Shown here in pieces: positions 17,663-26,900 of a stretch of 56,295 nucleotides of DNA (position 1 is its first letter; the number at the start of each line of letters is the position of its first letter). The translations under genes and the position numbers were made by a program. This DNA is from Polyangiaceae bacterium (GTDB taxonomy: Bacteria; Myxococcota_A; Polyangia; Polyangiales; Polyangiaceae): contig JABSRN010000047.1 in assembly GCA_013214025.1 (NCBI GenBank), positions 1 through 56,295 of the forward strand, given 5' to 3'. The notes below the pieces were generated by a model that saw only the letters and a list, made by a program, of their open reading frames with translations, searched no databases and was not told where the DNA came from.

Positions 17663-18550
17663 GTGACCGCCCCCGTCGACAATCTCCTTCACCAGCTCAG
17701 TCTTGAACAAACCGGCGCGTTCCGCTTCCGCGCCCCACCCGTCACAGACGATCGCAACCGATTATTCGGCGGGCAACTCATCGGGCAGTCCCTCGCCGCC
17801 GCATCCCGCACCACCGAGCTGGGCCTCGCTCACTCCCTCCACGCCTACTTCCTGCGCGGCGGTCGAACCCAAGAGCCCATCGGCATCACGGTGGAGCCGC
17901 TACGAGACGGCCGATCCTACTGCACTCGGCGGGTCAGCATGCACCAGGGCGGCGAACACATCTTCGAACTCACAGCGTCGTTTCATATCGAAGAAACCGG
18001 CCACGAACACCAGCGCGCTGTGCCGACGGATCTCCCGTCTCCCGACGACTGCCAACCCTGGGCCGAGTTCATCCGCCCCGCCATTTCACACTTTCCCGAG
18101 GGCCAACAGAAACGCATCCTCGCCCCCCGTGCCATCGAGTTCCGACCCATCGATCCCATCGACTTTGCTACCGGCGAGCCCCGCACCACCCGCCAGCGCT
18201 ATTGGATCCGCTCCAACAGCCCACTGCCAAACGATGCCTGCATGAACCAGTGGGTCGTCGCCTACTGTTCCGACCGCGCCCTGCTGGACACCAACCTTCG
18301 TCCCCACGGCACCACTCTCTGGGCCGAAAACATCACCGGCGCCAGCCTCGACCATGCCGTGTGGTTTCATCGCCAAACCAGTCTCGACCGCTGGCACCTG
18401 TACGATCTCCAAAGCGACTGGACCGGCGGGGCCCGGGGCCTCGCGCGCGGTTATCTTTACGATCCGGACGGCCATTTGGTCGCCTCCGTCTGCCAAGAGG
18501 GCATGATCCGCGTACTCGACGACTCCTTACCGAAATCCGAAGCCCGCTAG
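17663..18550 (+). CDS. tesB: Acyl-CoA thioesterase II (TesB)
   Basis: This 295-aa double-hotdog thioesterase hydrolyses medium- and long-chain acyl-CoA to free acid and CoA. It carries RLFGGQLIGQSLAAA, HSLHAYFLRGG, LRDGRSYCTRRV and ASFHIEE in the first hotdog. The second contains SLDHAVWFHRQTSLDRW (catalytic Asp region), LYDLQSDW, GGARGLARGYLYDPDG and VASVCQEGMIR (catalytic Gln region). The order and the length of about 290 aa match TesB throughout. The start is a GTG at 17663. A HAD-hydrolase gene follows 63 bp downstream on the same strand. It probably controls the acyl-CoA pool. Confidence 0.93.
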   Translation: MTAPVDNLLHQLSLEQTGAFRFRAPPVTDDRNRLFGGQLIGQSLAAASRTTELGLAHSLHAYFLRGGRTQEPIGITVEPLRDGRSYCTRRVSMHQGGEHIFELTASFHIEETGHEHQRAVPTDLPSPDDCQPWAEFIRPAISHFPEGQQKRILAPRAIEFRPIDPIDFATGEPRTTRQRYWIRSNSPLPNDACMNQWVVAYCSDRALLDTNLRPHGTTLWAENITGASLDHAVWFHRQTSLDRWHLYDLQSDWTGGARGLARGYLYDPDGHLVASVCQEGMIRVLDDSLPKSEAR

Positions 18551-18613
18551 ACCCCCGCCGCCCGCTAGCGCCCGCAGCGCTAGATCCCGAAACACAACAC
18601 GCTACACTCAGCC

Positions 18614-19108
18614 GTGGCCCCTTCCCTTCCCGCTGTCGTCTTCTTCGATCTCGATGACACGTTGATCGACTCCGCAGCCTCCGAGGCCTCTACTTCCGAC
18701 GCCTGGCAACTCTACGCCGACGTGCTCCCCTGCCTCGACACCCTCGCCAATCTCGGCGTGCGCCTAGGTATCATCAGCAACGGTAAAGACCGTTACCAAC
18801 GCGCCAAGCTGAACAGCTCGGGGCTCGCTTCCCACTTCACCAGCATCACCGTCAGCGAATCGGTCGGCCACACCAAGCCCGATATCGAAATCTTCTTGTG
18901 GGCTTGCCGTCACCAACACGTAGAGCCCGTCCAAGCCGTACACGTCGGCGACCGGCTCGGTCCCGACGCACGCGGCGCCATGGCCGCGGGCCTGCACGGC
19001 ATCTGGCTCAACCGTCACGAAGCCGATCTCGCCGACGAACTTCCGACCATCACGAGTCTTTCCGAACTCGTGCCCTTACTGCACGATGGCGGGCTGCCGG
19101 ACTATTGA
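18614..19108 (+). CDS. HAD-superfamily hydrolase (phosphatase-like)
   Basis: This 164-aa protein has the four HAD motifs. Motif I is VVFFDLDDTLID, with the DxD nucleophile and acid; motif II is IISNGK; motif III is the Lys in HTKPDIEIF; motif IV is VHVGDRLGPDARGAMAAG with its acidic metal ligands. The cap domain is very short (about 20 residues after motif I), so the protein is smaller than typical phosphoglycolate phosphatases of about 220 aa. The start is a GTG at 18614. The substrate is unknown; small phosphate monoesters are typical. It ends 9 bp from the convergent YHYH gene. Confidence 0.88.
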   Translation: MAPSLPAVVFFDLDDTLIDSAASEASTSDAWQLYADVLPCLDTLANLGVRLGIISNGKDRYQRAKLNSSGLASHFTSITVSESVGHTKPDIEIFLWACRHQHVEPVQAVHVGDRLGPDARGAMAAGLHGIWLNRHEADLADELPTITSLSELVPLLHDGGLPDY

Positions 19109-19116
19109 CCCAGCGG

Positions 19117-20013
19117 CTACTGACCCGGCGGCGGTCCTCCGGGAGCCCCCGCTGTTTCACAGCCGTTGTCCTCCGCTGTGGCGATCGAGCTACCGGTAGC
19201 GGCGCCGGCGTAACAACCAATGGTGTACGGAAAGTCCGTCGTCATATGATAGTGGTAGCCCCGCAAGCTGTCGGTATGTCCGTTGCAACCGTCCAGGCTT
19301 TCGCCCTCGCTGTCGTCTGAATCCACGGCGTATATCGCGAAACCGTCCAGCGCATAGGCGACCAACGGGGGATGACCGTCCGCCTCCTGTTGAGTATCGA
19401 GGTCCGTGTTTTCGCCAAACACACAGGGCGACTCACTATGATGATGGTAGCGGCAATTGTTGTCCGCATGACCCCAGCAACCGTCCATGCTCGGCCCTTC
19501 GTTGATGATCGCATCCCCGCCGGTAGCGTCTTGGGGACCGTAAATGGGGATACCCGCCACAGTGAACGCGATCTCTCCCCGGGAATCCAAGACGGACGTG
19601 GCTGTGTCCGCGCAGGTCGCTGTCAACGGAATGGTCACGGTCCACGCCTGTATCTTGACTTCGTTCGGTGTGCTTTGGTCTGAATCGTAACTGGGCACGC
19701 CACTGCTGGAGAACGTGAAGGTCGATTCCCCGTCCGTGCAGTCCACCACCACGTTGCTGGACGCAGAAAAACTTGCCTCCACATCGGCGCAGCTTCGAGT
19801 CACGCCTTCGCACGCGTGGCCGCCATCGACAGCCACGCCGGTAGTTGTGCTGCCGCCCCCAGTGCTCAGAGCGTCGGCCGAGTCTTCTCCGCAGCCCCAC
19901 GCCAACAACAACGCGAGGCCGGCGGCCATCCTAACGGCCCCCGCGCTCATGGCCCCCCTGCCCATTGAACGTGAACGCCGACGTGCCTGTGAACCCGGGT
20001 TGTGTGTACTCAT
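19117..20013 (-). CDS. YHYH-domain lipoprotein
   Basis: This protein of about 298 aa is exported by a signal peptide with the lipobox LLLAWGC. The body has the features of the YHYH family: a first Cys-flanked block with GIPIYGPQDATGGDAI and CWGHADNNCRYHHHS, then ALDGFAIYA and CNGHTDSLRGYHYHMTTDFP followed by YTIGCY. The His clusters suggest metal binding, but no biochemical role is established for the family. The start is uncertain: the ATG at 20013 has GAGGG just upstream, while ATGs at 19965 and 19950 give shorter leaders. The C-terminus is Gly/Pro-rich. It probably acts at the periplasm or cell surface. Confidence 0.8.
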   Translation of the reverse strand: MSTHNPGSQARRRSRSMGRGAMSAGAVRMAAGLALLLAWGCGEDSADALSTGGGSTTTGVAVDGGHACEGVTRSCADVEASFSASSNVVVDCTDGESTFTFSSSGVPSYDSDQSTPNEVKIQAWTVTIPLTATCADTATSVLDSRGEIAFTVAGIPIYGPQDATGGDAIINEGPSMDGCWGHADNNCRYHHHSESPCVFGENTDLDTQQEADGHPPLVAYALDGFAIYAVDSDDSEGESLDGCNGHTDSLRGYHYHMTTDFPYTIGCYAGAATGSSIATAEDNGCETAGAPGGPPPGQ

Positions 20014-20320
20014 CGCCCTCATGGTTGTCTAGACAGCGACTCCAAGGCAAGTCACTAGCGATCCCACCGGCCCCGATGCCGACAGCGGACAGCCGCATCG
20101 ACACCCCTCAGCGACAGTCCTCGTCCTGATTCGCAGCGTCGGCTAGGTGCCGCCATGCCCGTGTCAGCGCCGCGACGGCGGCTTGCGAGCCCGGCGGGGG
20201 CTTCCGGACCTCACCTGACAATGCACGCGAGCATTCCCAGCCACGCCTGCGTCAATTGCGCTACCTTATCCAAGCCGTCGCGCTCCAAACCACCGAGCCC
20301 GCGAGACTCGCCAAAACGTC

Positions 20321-21079
20321 ATGCCCTCCGTCTTCGACCACCCGCTCATTTCCGAGAGATATTTTTTCCCCCGTCCGGACGCACCATCCGACCTCACCGA
20401 AGTCAAGGTCGAAGGAGCCACGCTGGCCTGCCGGCTCACTGTGCGCGATCCTGACGCCCTCACGCTGGTGTTCTTCCACGGCAACGGAGAAGTGATCGCC
20501 GACTACGTGCCAGACTTCGAGGAGATGCTGTTGCAGCTCGGCGTAAACGTCATGTTCGCCGAATACCGCGGCTACGGCGCCTCCACCGGTCGCCCCGAGC
20601 TCGCTCGTATGCTGGACGATGTGACGGATATCGTCGCCGCCACGGGAACCCCACCGGAGAAACTCGTCGCCTTCGGTCGATCTGTCGGCAGCATCTACGC
20701 CATCGAGCTAATCAATCGTTTCCCCAACGCCGCGGGTCTCATCCTCGAAAGCGGAATCGCCGACCCGCTAGAACGTGTACTGCTCCGCGCCACCCCGGAA
20801 GAGCTCGGGGTCACCGCATCCGAGCTCGATGCGGAGGCTGAGCGCTGCCTCAACCACCGCGCCAAACTCGAAAGATACTCGGGCCCGGCCCTGATCCTGC
20901 ACGCCCACGGCGACGAACTCGTTCACCGTTCCCACGCCGAGCGCAATCACGAATGGCTAGGGGGTGAACAGAAGCGCTTACTCATCTTCACTCGCGGCGG
21001 TCACAACAGCGTGCTGGCACTGAATACGGCCGAGTACCTCGACGCCGTGGCGGATTTTCTCGAAGCGCTACCGAGCTAG
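20321..21079 (+). CDS. Alpha/beta hydrolase (serine hydrolase)
   Basis: This 252-aa protein has a canonical alpha/beta-hydrolase layout. The oxyanion-hole strand is LVFFHGNGE, followed by NVMFAEYRGYGASTG. The nucleophile elbow is AFGRSVGSIYA (Ser in GRSVGS), the acid is probably the Asp in LHAHGDELV, and the catalytic His is in RGGHNSVL. The HGNGE form is typical of the BEM46/ABHD13-like group of peptidase-S9-related hydrolases. No signal peptide is seen, so it should be cytoplasmic. The natural substrate is unknown. Confidence 0.85.
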   Translation: MPSVFDHPLISERYFFPRPDAPSDLTEVKVEGATLACRLTVRDPDALTLVFFHGNGEVIADYVPDFEEMLLQLGVNVMFAEYRGYGASTGRPELARMLDDVTDIVAATGTPPEKLVAFGRSVGSIYAIELINRFPNAAGLILESGIADPLERVLLRATPEELGVTASELDAEAERCLNHRAKLERYSGPALILHAHGDELVHRSHAERNHEWLGGEQKRLLIFTRGGHNSVLALNTAEYLDAVADFLEALPS

Positions 21080-21175
21080 GCCCCGGCGATGGGAAACCCC
21101 GCGGCTATGCGCAAAACTGCGGCTATGGGCAACCCTGCTGCCGCGTAGGACGGCCTGAGCCCCTCGCGCTGCCGT

Positions 21176-21523
21176 CTAATCGCCCAGCAGTTCGAAACCG
21201 TAACGGGGACTGCGTTGCCCACCGCGGTCGACTTGTTCAATGCCGACCAATTTCAGCTGATACTGACGCCCGCCCATCTCGAAACCACTGACAGGCTCGC
21301 TCTTGCTGAGCATCACCTGCTTCATGATCCCCACTGTCACCGTGGGCTCGGTGACGCCGGGTACGGTCGGTTTCTCTCCCGGCGCTTTGTAGGGCTCGAG
21401 CATCACGGTGATGGACGTGTCTGTGTAGGGCACAAACAGCTTCAAACTGACCTCGCCAATGGCGCCGTTACCGGTGCCTCCCGGTGGATTCTCTAGCTGG
21501 ATGGCCCCGATGAGATTCGACAT
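21176..21523 (-). CDS. Hypothetical protein of 115 aa, no family recognised
   Basis: A small, probably soluble protein starting MSNLIGAIQLENPPGG. GAGGAG lies about eight bases before the ATG, which supports expression. It has alternating beta-strand-like segments (EVSLKLFVPYTDTSITVML, YQLKLVGIEQVD), no Cys, no signal peptide and no membrane segment. It sits 62 bp downstream of slyD on the same strand, so the two may be co-transcribed. I do not recognise the family and assign no function. Confidence 0.65.
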   Translation of the reverse strand: MSNLIGAIQLENPPGGTGNGAIGEVSLKLFVPYTDTSITVMLEPYKAPGEKPTVPGVTEPTVTVGIMKQVMLSKSEPVSGFEMGGRQYQLKLVGIEQVDRGGQRSPRYGFELLGD

Positions 21524-21585
21524 GGTCGTGCTCCTCTGCTGAGCATAACCTAAAATCGGCCCCGGCCGGGCGGCTTGGAGCGCCC

Positions 21586-22086
21586 TCAGTGGTGGTGGGC
21601 GCCCGGGCCGTGCACGTGTCCATGCTCCAGCTCCTCGGCGGTCGCGGGGCGGATAGTGTCAATGGTGACCTCGAAGTGGAGTGTCACCCCCGCCAGTTCA
21701 TGATTGGCATCCATCTTGACGTGGTCCTCGTGCATCTCGATGACGCGCACGGGGATCTGCTCGTCATCGTTGGTCTCCATGGCCAAGACCAAACCGATCT
21801 CGAGCTCCATGTCACCGGGCAGCTGGTCCCGGGGAACCTCGATGATACGTTCCTCTTCATGCTCGCCGTAGCCCTCCGCGGGAGTCACGACGACCTGCTT
21901 CTTGTCGCCGACGCCAGCGCCCGTCAGCGCCTTTTCCAGGCCGGGCACGATGTTGTCGTGGCCGTGCAAGTAATACAGCGGCTCGTCACCGGAGCTCTGG
22001 TCGATGACGGTGCCGTCGTCGTCCTTGAGTACGTAGTGAAGGGCAACAGCCTGGTCGGCTTGAACGGTCTTGGCTTCTGCAGTCAT
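21586..22086 (-). CDS. slyD: FKBP-type peptidyl-prolyl isomerase, SlyD type
   Basis: This 166-aa cytoplasmic prolyl isomerase and chaperone starts MTAEAKTVQADQAVALHYVL at 22086. The FKBP part contains DGTVIDQSSGDEPLYYLHG, NIVPGLEKALTGAGVGDKK and PAEGYGEH. The inserted-flap domain (about residues 75-125, RIIEVPRDQLPGD to the VKMDANHELAG strand) is the SlyD hallmark. The final HGHVHGPGAHHH is a short His-rich tail like the nickel-binding tail of E. coli SlyD but much shorter. The same frame is open to 22251, but the extra sequence is not conserved in type. Confidence 0.93.
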   Translation of the reverse strand: MTAEAKTVQADQAVALHYVLKDDDGTVIDQSSGDEPLYYLHGHDNIVPGLEKALTGAGVGDKKQVVVTPAEGYGEHEEERIIEVPRDQLPGDMELEIGLVLAMETNDDEQIPVRVIEMHEDHVKMDANHELAGVTLHFEVTIDTIRPATAEELEHGHVHGPGAHHH

Positions 22087-22253
22087 GGGGATGGCTTTCA
22101 ACGCAGATTGGGCCGAGCCGCAAGGAAAAATGACCGATCGACAAGCGTGCGGCGCGAATTTCAGGCTCAAACGCAACAGAGCGCGCCCCCATAGAGTCGC
22201 TCGGCAACGATGACGTTGGGACGCACCCCTCGGGGCACAACCCCGCGCCAAGC

Positions 22254-23237
22254 CTACGGGTTGTAGTCGCAGTACCGGAAGCTCATGAGCATTTCCGGGT
22301 TGTCAGTCTGATTGACCTCACAGGTGTAGTTGTCCGGACAGTCAGCGTTCTCGTAGCAAAGGATGACGTCGCTGTTTCCGTTGCAATCGTTGGCGCCGGT
22401 GCAATAGACCTCGTCCATCTCGATTCCGTAGTCATCCACCACGTAACCACGGAAGCTGTCGATATCTGCACAACAAACCTCACCCCCGTCGCATTGCGCT
22501 GGCCCCGAACAAGCCTGTTCATAGTCATCCCCGCCACACTGGTCTTTGCACGTGAGATCTCCTGGTTCGCCAGCCTGGGTGTCGTCTTGAGCGCCGCAAC
22601 AGACCTGACCGCCGGAACAATCCTCATTGCCGTCGCACTCGATGACTAGGCCAGCACAAGACCCGCCGGTCGTGATGCACGTAGATCCGGAGCCGGAAGT
22701 GCAGCAACTCTGCCCGACCAAACACACCGAGCTCCCGCAAACAACCTCGTCCTCACCGGGCAGGGTCGTTCCGGTGCCACCGCTACCGCCAGACCCTGCC
22801 GTACCGCCAGTGCCCGCCGTACCGCCAGTGCCGCCGCCGCTGTCAAATCCGGAGTCAACACCGGCGTCGTCACTGCCGGTGCCCGCATCTTCGCCGATGC
22901 CGCCATCTTGCGAGAGACCAGCGCCGCCATCCCCGCCGCCGCCATCTTGCGAGCCGCCGGTAGAGTTGACTCCTCCCGTAGCGTTCGCTCCACCAGTGGA
23001 GCCAGAGGAAGCGCCACCGGTCGCGAGCGAACCACCCGTCCAGTTTCCGCCACCAACACTGTTGCCAGAGTCGCCGCTGTCCGTCGAACTATCCCCCGTC
23101 GAGACTCCGGCAGCACCGTAGGTGCCACCAATGTCTGCATCCGTACAACCTAGGACAATCAGAGAAGCCAACGAAACTCGGCGAAATAGCCGGCTCGGGT
23201 TCACGATAGGGGACCCAACTAAGCGCTCACTACTCAT
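22254..23237 (-). CDS. Cys-rich lipoprotein with Gly/Ser/Thr stalk
   Basis: This protein is 327 aa from the ATG at 23237. The signal peptide ends in the lipobox LIVLGC. Residues about 30-165 are an extreme low-complexity stalk rich in Gly, Ser, Thr, Asp and Ala (GTGGTAGTGG-like), which should project the C-terminal domain away from the membrane. The C-terminal half carries Cys pairs such as CCTSGSGSTC, GGQVCCGAQ, GGEVCCADID and CPDNYTCEVN, likely disulfide-linked modules. The function is unknown; its design parallels the other lipoproteins in the window. The frame is open to 23480, but the leader from 23237 is the only signal-like one. Confidence 0.75.
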   Translation of the reverse strand: MSSERLVGSPIVNPSRLFRRVSLASLIVLGCTDADIGGTYGAAGVSTGDSSTDSGDSGNSVGGGNWTGGSLATGGASSGSTGGANATGGVNSTGGSQDGGGGDGGAGLSQDGGIGEDAGTGSDDAGVDSGFDSGGGTGGTAGTGGTAGSGGSGGTGTTLPGEDEVVCGSSVCLVGQSCCTSGSGSTCITTGGSCAGLVIECDGNEDCSGGQVCCGAQDDTQAGEPGDLTCKDQCGGDDYEQACSGPAQCDGGEVCCADIDSFRGYVVDDYGIEMDEVYCTGANDCNGNSDVILCYENADCPDNYTCEVNQTDNPEMLMSFRYCDYNP

Positions 23238-23289
23238 GAACGCACGGTACTTATGAAGTGCACATGGATCAAGATGATGTTCCTGCCTC

Positions 23290-23320
23290 TCACCACCGGT
23301 GGTGAACACCGGTGGTGAAC
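23290..23320. promoter_or_regulatory. 16-bp perfect palindrome plus repeated half-site
   Basis: tcaccaccggtggtga at 23290-23305 is its own reverse complement, and caccggtggtgaacacc repeats most of it directly downstream. It lies about 55 bp upstream of the minus-strand lipoprotein start, where an operator would be expected. No regulator for it is evident in the window. Confidence 0.45.
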
Positions 23321-23901
23321 ACCGACCACCTTTACCTACACTGCCCACAACTCCAAACTTCGCCCGTCTCAGAGCTAAATCAGACCCGTGTGGCAGTCGT
23401 CCTAACAACGGCTGTCCTCCCTTCGTTAGGTCGATAGTCTCTAATCCTCCAAACTCTGTATTGTAATAAACACAGAACACTCGTCAAAATGAAAACCAAC
23501 AGCTACCGCCGGGCAAGTCAATCGGGAGGTGAACGGGCTGGTCGCTGCCAAAACGAGGGAACGACTGCCGTGGAGTTCCACCACCGACGGTATGCGATAG
23601 CGCTACGGAAACTGTCCGTCCGTACCAGAAAGCTTCTTTGCCGAGGGAACGCACGAGCGGCGGACCGTTGCCCCGCAGCGGTGTCGCCTTTCGACCGAGG
23701 CCGAGCGCGGAAAAACCTCTGACTATCGTGCTTGGTCCGGGCCAACGCAAGGGCGCAAGATCATGCTACTCGTCGCTACACTGCAGGACATGACATCCAC
23801 TGTAGGCCTGTATGGGCGGCTTAATTATACCTACGACCCTCGAAAACATCCGGTACCCTGGCGCCGAATTCACTCAGCCGGCCCACGGTCTGGTGCGCAT
23901 T

Positions 23902-23940
23902 TCCTTCACTTAACTCCTTCACTTAACTCCTTCACTCAAC
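23902..23940. repeat. Three tandem 13-bp repeats just before a start codon
   Basis: tccttcacttaac is repeated at 23902, 23915 and 23928 (one mismatch in the last) and ends 9 bp before the ATG of the 1580-aa lipoprotein. The GGAGAG ribosome binding site at 23941-23946 follows at once. The repeat would be in the 5' leader of the mRNA. The rest of 23321-23901 holds no gene I can support. Confidence 0.75.
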
Positions 23941-23949
23941 GGAGAGCCG

Positions 23950-26900
23950 ATGTTCCTTTCCTCATCCGCTTCTTGGCGAGCTGCCACCTCTTGGCCAGCC
24001 GTCACTTTCTGCCTGCTGTTCCTATTTGCGTGTTCGCCGGCAACCGAACAGGAGCCGAGCATAGTCGCGACGCCCAATGGCAACACGGGCACCGACGGAA
24101 CGACGGGCACCGGCGGCGCTGGCGGTAGCGGAGACAACGGCGGCTCAGGCGGCGCACTCATCTTCAACGGACCGACGGGCCCAGCCGATTGCACCCCGAA
24201 AACCTGTGCGGACTTCGCGTCCGCCGACTTCGGCTCTTGCGGGGTGATTCTCACCGGATGCGATCTGGACGGGGACCCAGAGAATGCCATCGACCAAGTA
24301 CAGTGTGGTGATTGCGGAACCGGCGAATCCTGCAGCTTGGAGGTGGGCAACCTCTGCGCTCCGACGCCCATTGACTGTGTGCCCTGGAATCAGATTGCTG
24401 CCTGCGACGGTCGCTGCGGACCGGTGGGCGATAACTGCGGTAGCATCTACCAATGCGGGGAAGAATGCGGCCCCAGCACCGTGTGTTCGAACTTTCCTGT
24501 GGTGGGCGTGTGCACGGACAAATGCATTCCCGTAAGCGATAGCATCACTTGTGAGGGCAAGTGCGGTGACGTCCTCAACAATTGCGACGAAAAAGTCGCC
24601 TGCGGCAACGTCTGCCAGCCGGGCTTCGCCTGTGGCCTCCTTGTCGCGAGCGAGTGCGGCCAAATCGAGTCCGACTGCACCCAACTATTCTACGACGATT
24701 TATGTCCTGGAAAATGCGGCGACTTCAACGACGGATGTGGCGGCAAGGTCGTCTGTGACATGTGCCCAGACGGGTTCGGTTGCGGAGGATACGGCGATAC
24801 GGGCGTCGTCAACGAGTGCGGCGAAACCCCCACCGGTGACGATGAAAACTGCCCGGCCAAGATCAACAGCTGCGCGGAAGTCGCTAAGGACTGTGGAATC
24901 ATCTCGAACGGCTGCGGCGGAACGATCGACTGCGATGCGGAATCCGGCGGCTGCGGCAACGCGGAAATCTGCGGAACCATCACCCCGAGCGTATGCGATA
25001 TCCCGCCCGCCTGTGAGCCGCTGAGTGCGGCCGCCGCATGCGCCGGCACCTGCGGCATTGTCACGAACGGCTGCAGCTCTACCATCGACTGCGCCACTCA
25101 AGGCTTTCCCTGCCCGGACGGTGAGTCCTGCGGGGGTGGCGGTAGCCCTGGCGTGTGTGGCGCTGGCGATCCGAGCAACTGCACCCCATTCACGGCGGCA
25201 ACACTCTGCCCCGGAAAGTGCGGAATCTTTGCTGATGGCTGCGGCAGCACGGTGGACTGCAGCTCGAACGCCAACAACGGCCCTTGCACCAACGACGAGT
25301 GGTGCGGCGGCGGCAGTGTCGCCAATGAGTGCGGCAAACCTGCCTGTGTCACCACGAGCCCAGCAGAAGCCTGCGCCGGTGACAAATGCGGACAGGTCAG
25401 CGACGGCTGTGATGGCCTGATGGACTGCGGCGGCTGTGACCCCGGCGACATCTGTGGCCTGACGGCGACCAACTCTTGTGGCACGCCTCAGTGTCAAGCG
25501 ATCCCAGTAGACGCAGCCTGTGCCGGCAAGTGCGCTTCTGTGTCCGACGGTTGTGGAGCAAGCTATACCTGTAACAACGGCAATGGTGGCGTCACCTGCC
25601 AGGAGCCAGCGTACTGCGGCGGTGGCGGCGTCGCCAACAACTGCGGGCAACCGTCCTGCACGACGCAAACCTGCGCGCAGCAGGGTTATACCTGCGGCAT
25701 TGCTCCCGACAACTGCGGCGGCTTCGTCGACTGTTGGGACGAAACGGGCAACACGGCCCGCACGTGCTCCCAGAGCAACGCTACCTGTATGGGCACCCCG
25801 TCGACCTGTGTGTCGAGCGGCGGCGGAGGCGGCAACTGCACCGGGCCCTTGTGCGATAACATCTCCGCCTGCTCGGACAGTGCGCCCACCAAGATAACGG
25901 GACGCGTCACCACTCCGGACGGCGAGGTCGGCATCCCCAATGCCCTCGTCTACATCCCCCAGGATCCCAGCGCGACGCTCCCGGCGATCACTCAGGGTCC
26001 CTCCTGCGACCGTTGTGAAGACGAAGATCTCGGCCCCGTGCTCGTCAGCGCGCTCACCGGCTACGATGGTTACTTCTCGCTCGATCTGAACGTTCCCACA
26101 GGCACCGATTTTAAGCTCGTGGTCAAGATCGGGAAGTGGCGACGCGCCATCACTGTTGGGAGCACAGTCCTCAACGAGTGTCAAACCAACGCCATCGGCG
26201 AGACCTACACCCGACTTCCGAGGAATCAGAATGACGGCCTGGCCGGCACCCAGATCCCGAAGATCGCCATCTCCACCGGTCGCCGGGACGAGATGGAATG
26301 TGTGTTCGAGAAGATTGGCATCGACGACGACGAGTTCACGGCGCCAAACGTTGCCGCCGGCCAAAAGGACGGTCGCATCCATCTCTACCGCTCCAACGGT
26401 GCCCGCATCCGCACCCGAGTGTACGCCTGCGAAGGTGGCGGTTTGTTTGGCAGCGACGATTGCGACGATGCTGACCACGACAATGAAGCCGCATGTGAGG
26501 CGGATTCGGATTGTGACTGGGAGTACAACGAGGAAGACGGCTCAGTTGCCGACACCACGCTGTTCTCAGACCAAGCAACGCTTAACAACTACGACATGGT
26601 CGTCTTCGATTGCGAAGGCACCGCCTGGACCGAACACAAACCTCACGATGAAAAGGTGCGCGACTACGCCGAGGCCGGCGGTCGTATCTTCGCGAGCCAC
26701 TTTAGTTTTGGCTGGCTGTTTAACACGGCGCGCTTCTCGGCGTCCGCCGAGTGGGACACCGATACCGACTACCCGGATAATGGCACGGGACTTGTCTCTG
26801 TTGGCCGTCCCATGGCCAACGATATCAAGGTCGCCAACTTCCGCGACTGGCTGAACTACGAGGATGCGCTGACAGGTACCAACCCGCCACGTTTTGCGAT

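Noticed and set aside
24700-26478. A 592-aa antisense open frame, with similar ones at 27172-28617 and 33745-34902
   Set aside because: They mirror the highly regular GC-rich codons of Cys-repeat genes. Their compositions (Ala/Val/Arg-rich) have no domain, signal peptide or ribosome site.
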